From positions 5,580,001-5,644,000 of the forward strand of contig CAUJLY010000003.1 of NCBI GenBank assembly GCA_963281155.1: a stretch of 64,000 bases of DNA, given 5' to 3'. Origin of the DNA: Rhabditophanes sp. KR3021. Lineage: Eukaryota > Nematoda > Chromadorea > Rhabditida > Alloionematidae. Below, one piece after another: positions 1-13,130 of the stretch. Below the pieces are notes generated by a model. It saw only the letters and a program-made list of their open reading frames with translations. It did no database searches and was not told the DNA's origin. The position numbers and the translations under genes are program-made. Numbering within the stretch: position 1 is the stretch's first letter; every line of letters begins with the position of its first letter.

Positions 1-1058
1 TAAATTAGGGTAAAGAATACTTGATTAACTTAAATATAGTTTACTAAATCGTACAAGATTAGATATAAATTTCGTTTATATTTTGAAGTATATATAAGAA
101 AAGCCGGACCTCCCTATATGCATTTCAAAGGGTGGAGTTTAATGGCAGACTAGCTACAAACTCGCAATACTTTCTCACTACCTTAGCAGCCGCCAACCCC
201 ATATAGATGACAAGTTGAATGAAAGCAATTCTACCGCAACGTGAAAGTAAACTTTGTAAATCTAGAAATGCCACAATTTCCGTTTAGTAATCTATTTTTA
301 AATTGATAAAGTCCAATTCATCAATTTTTCCGTATGTGAAGCTTACCATAGTTTGACGTGCATCTGTTCGTTATGTAACAATCAAACGATTAAGGTCACT
401 CGCCCAAAACAAATAGCTGTCCATTGCCGCGATATTATTAATCTCAAATATCCCCAAAAAGAGAACCTAAGATGAGTAAAAGAAGAGGATCCCGATGTTT
501 GTTTCAAATAACAATGTATAAATGTATTGTTTGTCGTGGACATTCTCTAATTTCGTGTCACTTTTGATCACTTTTTTATTTGAACTAAACAATATATTTA
601 TTGTAGATGATGTGTTAAATTAGATACCTTACCATTGTTAAACATACAAATTATACAAATGGAGATAAGCACAATTATAAAGTAATTATCAGAAGCCATA
701 AAAATAGCAGCAGATTCATTTGGTAATATAACAATTAATGGCATCTAATTTGGTGTTTTAAATTAGCCGCTAATTTAGGCAGTCTTACGAGATGTGGCCA
801 GCATAGATTAGCCTTTATTAGATAAATAAAATAGTTGCGCTGCCTTTCAAACAACTTTATGAGCCTTTGATTTTAATAAAAAATTATTCATAGTAGTTTT
901 GAACATGAAGGTGGTTGTTTTATAAAGTAACTACATCGTAAATTATAACACAAGTCTAATAAATTCTTTTTCGTAAAGTAAAGGAAGATAAAAACAACGT
1001 AATAAGGTCAGGAAAAATATGATTTAATCAAGATATTAAGGCATTTCGTTATTTTTTC
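1..1058. other. non-coding 5' flank
   Basis: No reading frame longer than about 60 codons and no convincing exon flanked by splice sites is visible on either strand. The DNA is AT-rich with A and T runs. It precedes the secreted-protein gene and may hold its promoter. Confidence 0.5.
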
Positions 1059-1663
1059 ATGAATACGTATTCTCTATTATTCTTTATTCTCATTATAATA
1101 CCAGTTCATGGAGGACCAGATGAAAATACCTTTGAATTATTCAACCAACAACTCCAAAAAAGGCTTCACATGAATACTAAATGCAATCAAATGCCTCTTC
1201 TTTACCAAAGAAACCCAAATGGAGTAATTCGCCTGACGGAACGTCTAATCAGAGCATCCTCAAAATGGCCACAATTCTATCACCAACTAGCATTCATCCC
1301 ATTTATCTTGAAAATGGACAGCAAATGTAAGGAGCATGCAAGCAATGCCAATTACACGGAGACTGTTCATTTAGAGGCAAAAAAAATTCTAAATGAATAC
1401 ATTACTCTTTACCCTTATCGGAAAACGACTGTTACCAGTATAAAGCTGAAAAACTGGGGGACTGTGAAAGATTTGCTGAAATGCTAACAACTGACTGTGA
1501 CCATGTCTTAACCTGTCGTCTTAATTATAGTGTTACCTTCAAGTCACTATCTATTAGTAACAAGCCCAAATATTTTAATAATGTGACAAGTTTGAGATTA
1601 GCTTGTCAAGTCTCGATATGCAATTTTGGTGTTGGTTGTGTAAATGTTCAGATTATGCAATAA
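1059..1663 (+). CDS. small secreted Cys-rich protein, apparent frameshift
   Basis: I do not recognise the family. The ATG opens a hydrophobic signal peptide (MNTYSLLFFILIIIPVHG), followed by a polar region with regular Cys. As written, the first frame closes after 142 codons at 1487. A second frame overlaps it and runs to the TAA at 1661-1663. That second frame is open and Cys-rich well upstream of its first Met: from about 1428 it reads NDCYQYKAEKLGDCERF, continuing the character of the first frame. The two frames would join if one A were missing from the AAAA run at 1422-1425. No GT-AG intron with the right phase and a normal acceptor joins them. Either the assembly lost one base or the gene is freshly broken. 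The joined product would be about 200 residues with roughly ten Cys. The role is unknown; secretion is inferred from the signal peptide. Confidence 0.55.
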
Positions 1664-2838
1664 AAGAAGACAGATGTTTTGTGATGATAAAATTATTAAT
1701 TTTTTTGAATGAGTTGCCAAATGAAATATGATGTAATTTGCTATAGTTTGCTCAGTCTAAACATTTAAGAGCATTTCAGAAGTATCAATTAATTGTTAAA
1801 GATGTTTATAATTAAATAGTTGGTAATGTCTTTCTAATTAATTTGCCATTAGCTGAGGCTATTTTTATATTTCGCAGTCTTAACGCAGCGGTAGAGTGCA
1901 AAAGATGTTTCTGTTAACGGTTTCTTGCTAAAATTAGCTCCAACATCACATCCTTTTTTAATTAAGTTGGCGGTAGATATGATGAGGAAATAGATGGCTC
2001 GTTCTTTGAATACATTAAACACATTGATCAAATCAAAGCCGCGTAAAGCGATTTAAACTATTAAATAATTCCGATTCATTTGCGTTATTAGGGCAAAAAT
2101 TAAACTATGCATAAAAACTAATTTTCCACATCTTTAATCCCTTAATAACGATACAAATTATTTATCTCATGTCCAATATGAACTTCCGATAGATAGTTGT
2201 AGAAACTGTGTGTAATTCCATCAAGTACATGTGTTTTTGTATGTTGTACTTGATTAATAGCAGCTATGCATTTCTTTGTTCAAACAATAGATGCAATGTC
2301 TTTTAAAAGGTGAAAACTTTAACAAATCCATTTTATGTACTGTTATGTTAATGTTGTAAAGGTTGTATTTTTTACAGTTGACTGCAAAAGAAGATGAAAT
2401 CTTTTGGTTACTAATGTTTAAAAGTGTAGGTGTAATTTACAAACATTTTGAGCCATTAGTGGCTAAAGATAGACTCGAGTATAATGATAAATATTCAAAC
2501 AAATGCAAAATAGTTTTATTCACAATGATGTGTGTTAATAACAATACATATTTACAACTTTTGTTGAATTATAAAATATTTATTTTACGTAACGAAGCAG
2601 GTGGTATTAATCTGCTTTTCTAATAAAGATGTTGTTTAACATAATCCAGAGAGCAGGCAAAGTATCTATAGTCAATCACTAGTTTTGGCAAATGTTGTTA
2701 ACATATTTGAAGAGGCTTCCTCAATGCTTCTTGTAATTGAGCCTTGATTTTGTGATAACATTTTGTAAGATAACAACATTTTGCGCTGAAAGTAAATAAA
2801 AGTTTAATTAAATAAATCGTCCAAATATTGGTGTTAAC
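1664..2838. other. non-coding intergenic region
   Basis: This lies between the secreted-protein gene and the 3' end of the globin gene. It holds one open stretch (about 2380-2623, plus) after a TTTTTACAG acceptor-like site, but that stretch has no similarity I can name and no donor or continuation. AATAAA-like poly(A) signals for the flanking genes are present. Confidence 0.4.
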
Positions 2839-5800
2839 TCAATTAATTTGATCTTTATCCAACAAGATGACAAGAAGTTTATAATTTACCCGTTCTAAGT
2901 GACCCGATTTGATCTTCTCCACTATAAAAGCAATTATCAAAGCCCAAGCCTTTCTAACTGTTTCAGTTCTAGACCGTTTGTCACCCCATTCGAGTGTAGC
3001 ATCAATAAAACATTCGGCAACTGTGTTCCATATCTTGGAGCTTAACTCTCCACGACACAACTCCGCATGAACGCGCCCAACTCTTTCCAAGTCAGCTGTC
3101 ACATTCTCTAAGTTGTCTAAATTCATAACAACCTTGTCTATCATGTCACCTGTTGCCTTGCAATGAGCTTTTGAAAACGAATCGTGGTTAGGAAATCCTT
3201 CTGGCAAGTTGCAATGTTTAAATTGGTCTCGATTGAGAGCATTGCTAAAGAAAAATTTGTGGAACAGAGATTGGCCGAGTTGAGTTGGGCCCCTGGAGAT
3301 ATATACTTGACGCCACAGTGAGCGAATCAAATGGATTTGGGGTAAGGAAAGAGGCAGTAGCGTCGTTGAAGAGATACGTCTTCCACTTAAGCTTTGCACT
3401 AGCTGCAATTAGTTAATCGGTTAATTACGTCACTTTTTAAACAACTTGCCTGAAGATTGCTCAACCGCCTTTGAGCCAAACTTTGCCGTCTCTTTTCAAA
3501 CTGCTCCATTGCTCTTTTATCTTTCAGCTCAGCCAAACTTTCCTCATTTTTTTCTTCTCCGTCCTTGTCACTAATGATGGTTACGCACTTCTTGGTAGAT
3601 GCAGACAGCTCATTGACGTCAGCATTCGAAATATTCTCCGTGGCTCTGTCTCCTTCGGACCTCTTCTTGGAAAAAGAAGAAACGTTGTTATTCATAATCG
3701 AGACGGGTCCACCTGAGATAAAATTGTCCTCCCTTGGAGTAGTATAAATGTCTTCCTCTTCACTATTTAAATTATTACTATTAATAGTAGTGTTTTTTGA
3801 ATAATCCCCTAAACTACTTAGTCTACCGCCTTCCACTCGAAGTGTTACTGGTGGTAAATGATGTGCTTGACTCTCCACTAGATTATCTTCTGCCGACACA
3901 GATTTTACTATACAATGGCTGTGTAAGGATAGCAAATTGTTGCTCGATGAACCGGCTAAATTAGTTGTAGACGGAATAAGCTGCAACAAAAAAAGATAAG
4001 TATTATACAATAAGATGGAAAATATCAAGATTAAATTTGCCAACTAATAAGTTGTGTATATCAATTTTTGTGGATGGGGCCACAACAAATTAGGTCTTCG
4101 AGGATAACAAGTGATGATTATATGATGGAATAAGTTAGAGGATATTTACATAGATACATAACATAGATAAGATTTATTAATTATGAACTGTTAAAGTTTT
4201 TTACACAACTTTTCACGCAATTCACATCTGCTACACCATTTGATTGGAAGTGCAAAGAAGTGATAATGAAAAAGTTATGTTACTTCTATTAATAGCACAT
4301 GTTGGAATTGCTGGAGGGTGTCACAAAACGTAAATACTCAAATAGTTAACTTATATCAACATCATAATTTGGAGATGAATGTTTACTATTATAAGAATAA
4401 TAAAACAAAGATATTAAAAGTCCCAAACATTAAAATCATAATCATGTTTTCATTTAAGCTGTAAGTTGTTTAAACAAATGGCTTAAAAAAGATTGAGGAC
4501 TAATATTACTAAAAAATAAATTTAAACATTTGTGACATGCCTCTCTAGTCGAAGTATTAATGTACTATAAAAATTAAGCTAAAACTTTTTTGGATGGTCG
4601 TTAATTATACTTTGAATGAATAAATAAATATGCATAAGAAAATGTTTGTTTGACATAAAGTTGTTTGATATTTAAATCTTTTACTATTCAAAATTGAATA
4701 ATGAATGCTGATAATCTTTCGGCTCATATAATTTGTCTTGGTTATGAGTTGAAACAAAATAACAACAACCCATTAGCAATCAAAATTTGATGGCGATGAA
4801 AATATTATGATGATAAATTTGAGGTCCCTTCTCAATAATGCTGATGAATTTTTGAGTCAACCCAAAACAAAACCATTCTTGGGTGATGGGTGAATGATGG
4901 TAATCAAAAGTAATGCATTTGGTATTTCAATTTTTTATGGACCACAAATAAATGTCAAAGAACTTTTTGAAATTTTATAGGGCGAAGTTGTAATTATGTG
5001 ACTACAATATCATGTTATGGTTATGATATTTTTGATGTTTTGAATTCCGAAAATTCAAAATAGGAATAAGATAAATATATTATCTAGGTGTGGTGTTAGT
5101 TGTTGGTCATGTAATAAGATAAAGGAAAGACTTGCGAAAATACTTGTGAAAGTAATGATGAAAGCAATTTGTTCGGGAAGTTTATATTGCCAAAAGTATT
5201 AAAAGCACACGCCTTACATCTATTTAAATAAATAAATATGATATTAATTTTGACTAACCCAACAACGGAAATTATTGTTAACATTATCGGTAACCTTTGT
5301 GTATAAAAAATATCCAACTCAAAGGATGTCTTAAGTAGGTTGTTACATGATACACACTTGTAATTAGACAAAAACAAATATTTGGTAGAGTTTATTACCT
5401 GTGATTGAAAAGGGCTTTGTAGTTTCTTTTCGGCTACATTAAGTGATTCACTTCTTTTCATTGAGGAATCTTTGATTTTACCCCCTACAAAGTATGTCTT
5501 TTCCTTCATTTTTTGAAAGAAACTTTGAGTCTTTGACTTTGGAGTTGCGGGTACGGAAATCGAAGGAAGCATTGAAGTACTTTTAGACGACATTTCAAGT
5601 GATCCGACATTTCTTTTTTTAAGATTAAGAGAAGAAGGATTTTCTAAAAATACATGGTAGCTTTCAGCCATTCCATTAGCATTAGACGTTGGTTGAGGAA
5701 ATGAAACTGCAGCAAAAATAGGATTTTCGCATGTAATACTATTTCTTTTAATTGAATGTTGCGGAACTATTTTTGCAGAATTTCTTCGACCTGCCTCTGT

Positions 5801-7680
5801 TGAACCAACAAGTGCCGTTAAGTCAACTGAGGAATGAGATATGTTTTTGGAGAGTGAAGGAGGGGATGATGGAATCTGAAATAGACAGAATAGGTATTTA
5901 CTTTTAAACATAACAAACTACGATAAAAAATGAAAATAATATTTAATTGTATATTATTCGTGAAAACACACTACAGATAATAATAATGCAATTTTAACAA
6001 TAGCTTTTGAATTTATAAAATTGCCATGTTTTTAAGATATTAATCGAAGGATATCAGTAGCATGCTACATAACGCACAAAAATATATTATATCTTTTTGT
6101 TGGTGTCAAAGATATTAAGCTGATTAAAAGATGAATTGGTTACAAAGGAAAAAAGTAGTTTTTTAGCTGTCATGGTAATTGCCATAACCTTTGAATGCGT
6201 TGCAAAGTGGGAGGATATAAAATCATTAGAATTTTTTATGTCCAAAGTATACTTAAATTGACAGAATGATAAATGCAATCTCTTTTAATATATTCACCAT
6301 ATTTAATACTTAAATTTATAGTCTAAGTTGACAAGCTCTTATATCAAATCATATTCTTAACACCATGGCTTAAGATACTCACTTTCTAAAAAATTGTTCT
6401 CATTCCCATACACATTACAACATCTTTACTTTTATCCAAAAAAGTGTACTTACTTATATGCATGGTTTAACTTGGCACCATCAAAAGAGATACATATATT
6501 AAAAGAAATTGAATTGTTAAGATAGCTACAAACTTATTTATGAACTAAGTGATATGACGTGACCATTGCTTAAAATAGAACTACGCAACTATATAACTAT
6601 ACTTGGGGGAATTTAGACAACGGTATATGTGTTGATTAGGTGGTTTTCTTTGATATTATCGGATGCTATATTAAATTGTCATCACATTATCTCCTTTTCT
6701 TTAGGAGAGGCGATTGTTTTCGGAGTAAGCTGAAAACCAATGAAAGTATTTAAGAACCCATTTTTAAATAATATATTGTTGGCTAAAAATATTTTAAGAA
6801 AAGTGTTTTCGGATAAAAGACACTTATTTTACTTAGCAAAAAGCAAAAATATATTTGTATTTCATTTGGTTCCTTATAAAATAATAATAAAACTAGTAAT
6901 AATAAAAAATATATTGTTAAATTCAATAAATATTTGAATAATGGGAGACAAGTTTACCTGAAGCTGGTCTGGCTTTGTTACCACTATCGCCATATCACCA
7001 CCAGCTTTTTCAACTTTAGGTCTGCCGTCTTCGAAAGTTAAGCAAATATCTTTTGTAATGCGGAAAATATTTGGTGTTTTGTCTGTTAAAGCAATTGACC
7101 CGTCTGAGGACCCGAAAATGTTTCGACTTTTTCCTTCACTAACATCCTCCTCAATCTTATCTGGGGCAAAATGTGAGGTTGATTTATTTGGCATCCAATA
7201 AATTTCATTAACTCTCCGGAAGCAAGTCTTATCTCTAGGTCTTGTACTACCACTTTTTCCATTTCTCACAAGCTTAGAATTAACAGAAGGGGCTGAGGGC
7301 TGGCCTGAAGCCATTCGTTCCATAATATTTTGCTTGTGTGGGTCTAATTTATCACATTCAGATAATTTGATGTCACTATCTGGTGAGAATTCAAATTTGG
7401 GTGGAATAAATAAATTAGATGTGGTGGGCTGGTCACCCAAACCATCATCTGCAGAACTTCTACGGGAGGATTGCGCGGAATTGGGATGAACGCCTAGAAG
7501 TGACATATCTGGCTTGTTTTTGAATATGGTTTGATCGGAGGGAAAGTGATTTTTTACTCCAGTTTTGGTTACACTCGCTTTTTTAGGATTATCATCAGTA
7601 GGGGTTAATTTATTGAGATTAGTGGGCGATTTTTTACGCTTCTCCTTGAACCAACTGAAGACTTTATTAATTTGGGCCAT
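2839..7680 (-). CDS. globin with long disordered N-terminal extension
   Basis: Four phase-0 exons give about 764 residues: 7680-6958, 5875-5399, 3980-3450 and 3402-2839. Exons 1-3 (577 residues) are Ser/Lys/Asp-rich and look disordered. The start (MAQINKVFSWFKEKRKK) is a basic amphipathic segment. Exon 4 is a globin fold. It has the A-helix Trp (SLWRQV), a distal-position His in KAHCKATG, and the proximal His in VGRVHAEL, followed by a normal G/H-helix region and a short tail. Nematodes carry many globins with N- or C-terminal extensions and sensory or neuronal roles; heme and O2 binding here is inferred from the two His. Intron 3 is a 47-bp GC-AG intron with the strong GC-class donor CAG|GCAAGT. 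Introns 1 and 2 (1,082 and 1,418 bp) could hide further small exons. The next gene upstream is divergent. The ATG choice rests on the lack of an upstream in-frame exon. Confidence 0.8.
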
Positions 7681-9813
7681 CTTGTTATTGTGCAGGTAAA
7701 AGTAATAGCTTTATCAAAATATATGACACCGATAGTAATGGCAGCAACCTATTAACAAAAACAAAATTACTAAAATTGATTAGAGATAAGGGTATTTCAA
7801 TATCATACGTAATTGACAAATCATCCAACATCAACTTCTCAATCTTTCATCCCAGGCACTGCCCATTTCTCGAAACTAATTTTTTGAGCAACATTTTTCG
7901 TTACTCCTAAAAATGATTCTGAAAAAAAGCCCTAAAACAAAAGTACACATCTCTTAAACAAAAGAACAATAGAGGTGAATGTATGAGGATAATTGAACAA
8001 ATTTAACGTTAAAGTTCTGCCAAAAGACAAATAAATATTACTTCATTTTATAACATACATACACATTAAAATTAAAATGATTAAACTAAAATATATAGGT
8101 GTAAGTACGTTAAGCTCATTTAATTTGAAGTAACAATCACTTCCTATTAATCTTGCCTGTGGTCGGTAAATCACGTTCGATTTTTTAAAATTTTAACTTA
8201 TACATATTAAAAGATATCGCCAATTTTTATCAACAGGATGATATACTTATATATTTTGATTTTGTGACAGAAGTATACTATAAAAAATGTTTATGATTAT
8301 TCAACTGAAAATACACAATAGAAGTAATATCCAAAATAATGCTTTTAATATAATAACAATGCTTTATAGGCTGGAACAAAAAAAGGCTCAAAGAATTATT
8401 TATAGGTTTGTCTTTAGCAAAGAAGTGATTAATTACTTTTCGAGTGATATTATTATGAATATTTGTGTTAATTGAACATTATTTACTAGAAAAAGTCTCC
8501 GAAGAGAAGTGGTACGTGTTAGAATGATTGAATATTTTGGCATATCTTTAGTGAAAAAAATATTTGTTAGCATGATTGTATTAACATTTAATAATGGCAA
8601 TATAATTTTCTGTTCTTTCTTTGATAAGTTAACTACAAATTGATAAGTAATATAAAATACAAATACAAAATGCACGGAGAATTTGCTGTCATTTTTGGTC
8701 AATGGTACCATTTAATTGAAATGTGTAGGCATTTTCCTCGACTAAGAGCATATATTTTAATCCCTAGCTTAAAAAAGAAAAAAGGATTTAATTTGTTAGG
8801 GGAAACGAAGTGCCTTGTAATTAAGGAAATCACTCTTAAACAAAAATATGATTCATTTCAAGAAGAGTCAAGTTCATCATCTTACAATTGATAAACTTTT
8901 AAGGATGCTAACTACTTTAAAACGGCGTTATCAAAATAAAACATAAAAGGGAATTGAATTTCTTTTTGTTTTGACAACATCGAACTGAGTACCTTTAATA
9001 ACTAGGCACGTGTTGAATAATTGTTTGTCTTCAATAAGTTATCACATTTAATTTTTCATCCATACACACAATTTGATCTTTGAAGTTTGGTTTATTTAAT
9101 GAAAGATTAAAGGGCTTCTTGGATTAACATCATATCTTTTTATTATCTTAAACTCTTGATTTTTCAAAATGGCATTAGTTAAATATACTTCTTTTGAAAC
9201 TATAATTTGTTTAAGTTCTCTTATTTCGTTGAATTAATGATCAACATTTAATTGATATTAATTGATATGTATTTGATATAAATTATGACAAATGTCAAAT
9301 GAAAAAAAGCATGTCACCATGAACTTTTAACTGATTTATATTGTTTACTTAGTGCGTAATTCTTTATGTATTAAATGCTTTTTAATTGATCAAAGAAGAT
9401 TTAAAAAACGTAAGACATCATTTTTAGAGTGTATTACTACTACCTCTTTAAATGTACCCAATAATGTTTGACGAGTATGGAAGTTTAGTGATAAGAGACC
9501 GTCATTAATATTTTCCCGTATGGGCGCCCATTTCCTTATTGTTTAAACATATTTTGGAAGTGATATTTAGCGAATTAGGAGCTTCATAGCCCTGTTTTAA
9601 TTATTAACTACCAAAAGTATGTGGTAATAAGAACAAATAAAAAACATTTACTTCCCGCTTAATTGATGATGAATTAATTGTAAATAAAGAAACCCATATA
9701 AAAAGTATATATCATCTTTTAATATAATGTAATATATGGTCGTACATTTGTTTAGACGTATATATTTTTTGCATTAATTGATAAATACCTAATATTTTGA
9801 AATATTTCCAGAG
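7681..9813. other. intergenic region between divergent globin and rhomboid genes
   Basis: This 2.1-kb AT-rich region probably holds the promoters of both divergent genes. Short open frames near 8287-8475 and 8670-8891 lack signal, domain or splice support, so I do not call them. Confidence 0.45.
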
Positions 9814-10919
9814 ATGCTTGGTCTAACTATTGATACTGCTAATGATGATACTCCTATGATTCCATCTGAAATAAAATCCCCCAACGATCAAACCGACCAT
9901 GAACAACATTCCAAGAAAAAGTTTGATTATTGGGCTGAATTTGCAAAGGTAAACTAATTGCATTTAAATTATTTATAATTTTTAAGCTTCCTAGATCTGA
10001 AAATGAACCCGGTTCAGAAAAATATGCGCATGGTATAGTAAGGCAAATATCATTTATGGAGAAAAGTGAAATACCAATGAAATTGGTTAATTTTGTCGAA
10101 TTTTGTGAACACATGGCTATAGAAAGGAAATCATACAATGATAGAGTTGTATTCACGTTTGTTAAAAATTTTTTCGCAGACGATGAAGACCAAACAATTT
10201 ATATCAAGTCTACTACATCGGATATCTCGAAATTCCCTATTTTTATTTATACTGTAACCTTATTGCAAATGTTCTTTTTTATACTTTATCATGCTTCGAA
10301 TTCAAAGCATGGCGAGATTAGAGATTCTCCTCTAATATTCAATCCAAATGATATGAAATGGACCTATCCATTGGTCACCTACACTCTTTTACACGAAGAT
10401 CTACTACATTTTGTACAAAATTTAATTTTGCAACTTGTTTTTGGAATACCTTTGGAAATAGTTCATGGAATAATACCGATTTTGTCAATCTATATATTTG
10501 GAGCAGTTTTTGGAGCACTATGTCACACCCTCTTTTCAGCTAATCTGCTTGCTGGTTGTTCTGGCGCTGTCTTTGCTTTGTTATTTGGTCAAATAGCAAA
10601 TGTTTTCCTGAATTTCAAGCAAATGAAATTGTTATTAATTAAACTTATTATTCTTTCCGCTGTAATAATTTATGTGGCTTATTTTACTTATCAAGACATT
10701 GCAGAATCCATTTCAAGCTCAGATGAAATCTCACACTCCGCTCATTTCGGAGGTGCTCTTATTGGTCTTGCTGTTGGTTTAATTGTCTTAAAAAACTTTA
10801 AAAATGAACACTATGAAAAGATAGTTAAGATCATTACTGGCATAATTTGCGTCTTATTAACAATAGGAGGAATCGTTTTCTTCACTATCAAAGTGATCTC
10901 ACAAAATCAAATAATATGA
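9814..10919 (+). CDS. rhomboid intramembrane serine protease, copy 1
   Basis: Two exons (9814-9948 and 9987-10919) around a 38-bp intron give 355 residues. The protein is a multi-pass membrane protein of the secretory-pathway (RHBDL/rhomboid-1) class. The family signatures run in order: a TYTLLHE...HFVQNL segment with the His and Asn of TM2; EIVHG; the serine motif GCSG with catalytic Ser at about residue 237; and SHSAHFGG with catalytic His at about residue 298. It is therefore predicted to be active and to cleave membrane proteins within the bilayer; the substrate is unknown. The first exon is 45 codons long and ends in an aromatic FDYWAEFAK motif shared with the next copy. A TTTCCAG acceptor ends two bases before the ATG, which suggests trans-splicing and supports this start. 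It is the first of three tandem copies. Confidence 0.88.
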
Positions 10920-11712
10920 TATAAATAATAATTTACTTCCGCATTTATAATTCTTTTACTTTCTATGTTAATATTATAACAAATTTAGCATTATTTTCCC
11001 ACACTTTTATTTAGTAAGTACGACGAATTGTACCAGATAATAATTACTTTTGATCTGTGTATTTTTATTATTTATCAAATTCTATTTTTCATGATCATGT
11101 TGCATGCATGTATTTATAGGATACTATTGTGATAAGACGGTTAATAGAGTTATTTAAAGGGGTAATTTGATGTTTGTATATGCGTTGATTTGTACACGTG
11201 TGTACTCACTGAAGATCAGAGAGAGTTGAATCAGCATGATGCATGCTTTTGTTGGAAACACACAAAATAATTTCTTTACATATTATTTACGAGAGTGGAG
11301 GTGTATAGCTTACAGTGGTATGGTGGTCTGATCTTAATTTTAGATGTCCCCAGCCAGTTGCACAGTCCCAAAATACTGGAATGTATTTTTTGCAAGTTTG
11401 CTTAATGACGCATACGTCCAGTTTAATATTAATACCTATTAGCTGTCAAAAAGCATTTTGATACATTTAAACTAGTGTGAAGATGCTTCACTTCCTTTTC
11501 AAATTGATTATTCCCTTTTATATAAAGGTACCTATATTAGAAGTTTATTTCATACTACTCTTCCATTCTGCATGTCCCAACACATTATAATTTGTATATT
11601 CACCTCCCCTCACTTTACTAATAAACATAAAAAGCCGCGATAAATTGATGCAGTAAATACAATTTAATTACCCACATTATATTTTGAAATATTTACAGAA
11701 AGTTTTCAGAAA
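10920..11712 (+). other. spacer between rhomboid copies 1 and 2
   Basis: No gene is seen. It contains the 3' UTR of copy 1 and the upstream region of copy 2, ending in TTTACAG and TTTTCAG acceptor-like sites just before the copy 2 ATG. Confidence 0.5.
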
Positions 11713-13130
11713 ATGCTTAGTTTACCTACTAGTCCTACACAGGAAATCAATCCACTAATTGCATCGCGCAGAAATTCTCTTAATATCCAAACTTTTGCCG
11801 AGCAAGAAACAAGAATGGGGTTTGATTATTTTGCTGCGTTTCACCAGGTTAGTTAGGTTTTATTAGACAGTAATTAATTTTTTAGTTTTGTATTGACAAA
11901 AATGGACACGTGTGTAAGAATAAAGTGGATGAAAAGTTAGGTAAAAGACCTGTTCGTGATAATAGAGTCAAAGCTCCAGAAGCTTCAAAACCTTTTGGAC
12001 CAACTCTGATGCCACCGCAATTCATACCAGATAGGCCAAGAACAAGAGTCCTTGAACCGCCGATGATACCATTAGAGACTCTCTCGGAAAATGAAGAAGA
12101 ATCATTACCACAACAAAAATTACAAACTCGGGCTCATAGAGTTATGAAACCAAGTAGACTAGCAGGTCGTAAATTTGTTTCTCGTTTAGTTGAAACAGAA
12201 GAAAATGAAACATATATAGAAGATGAACCATATCCTGATATTGAAAAAAACGTAGAAATTGCACCTCATATAGAAATTCCCATTGAACAAAAAGGTGAAA
12301 GAATAGATTACGTTCAATTTTGCGATTACATTGCCAAGGAAAAAAAGTTTTATTTCCGTCAAATTCTGTTTGCTTTCATCAAGTTCTTCTTCCCAGACGA
12401 TGAACAAGAAAAGAGATATCTCTATTTCACTCAATTGAAGAAATTGAAATTTCCTTTTTTTATTGTTCTTATAACCTTGTTACAAGTTGGTATTTTTACT
12501 TTTGATAATGTTATTCGTTCTGCCGATTATAATCTAAGTTCTTCACCGCTAATTTTCGATCCAAATAATATGAAAAAGGCCTGGACCTTGATAACATATT
12601 CTCTGTTACATGCAAATTTTAATCACATATCATCAAATTTAGCTTTACAATTGATATTTGGATTGGCGTTGGAAATGGTCCATGGATGGAAGCCGATTTC
12701 ACTTATTTACTTACTGGGAGCAGTATTTGGAGCTTTATGTCATACACTATTTTCAGTCCACATGCTTGTTGGAGCTTCTGGGGCAGTTTGTGCATTATTA
12801 TTTGCTCAAATAGCAAATGTTTTTCTAAATTTTAAAGAAATGACGTTAATATTGTTAGCCTGCAGATTAGTCGGTGTTGGAGCTACACTCTATGATATTG
12901 GCAATAACACTTATGTTGATCTCTCCAATTCTCAAAAAGGTTCAATCTCACATTCCTCTCATCTTGGTGGAGCTGTTATAGGTCTTGCCGTTGGTCTAAT
13001 TGCCTTAAAAAACTTTAAAGTTAGATTTTATGAGACTATAGTCAAATGGGTTATTGTTGCTGTTTGTGCAATTCTACTGATAGTAGCAATTCTTTTCTAC
13101 ACAGACAAATTAATCTCTCAAAGTCAATAG
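11713..13130 (+). CDS. rhomboid intramembrane serine protease, copy 2
   Basis: Exons 11713-11847 (45 codons) and 11886-13130 flank a 38-bp intron, the same exon length and intron length as copy 1. The product is 459 residues. After the first exon a DKNGHV segment recalls an EF-hand loop, as found N-terminally in some rhomboids. About 110 residues rich in Pro, Arg and Glu follow that copies 1 and 3 lack. The membrane domain has the TYSLLHANFNHISSN segment, EMVHGWKP, the serine motif GASG (Ser about 343) and SHSSHLGG (His about 404). All catalytic positions are intact, so an active protease is predicted. As the longest copy with the most canonical GASG motif, it may be closest to the ancestral gene. 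A TTTTCAG acceptor ends three bases before the start. Confidence 0.9.

Noticed and set aside
1327..1445. A 119-bp GT-AG intron that would join the two frames of the secreted Cys-rich gene
   Set aside because: The phase works, but it removes a Cys-containing, coding-like part and its acceptor (TATAAAG) lacks a T-rich tract; a single missing base explains the data better.
2363..2623. 86-codon plus-strand open frame after TTTTTACAG
   Set aside because: No recognisable domain, no continuation exon and a composition close to the surrounding AT-rich DNA.
8640..8891. 83-codon open frame with Lys- and Ser-rich end
   Set aside because: Starts on a non-ATG codon, has no signal, domain or splice partner.
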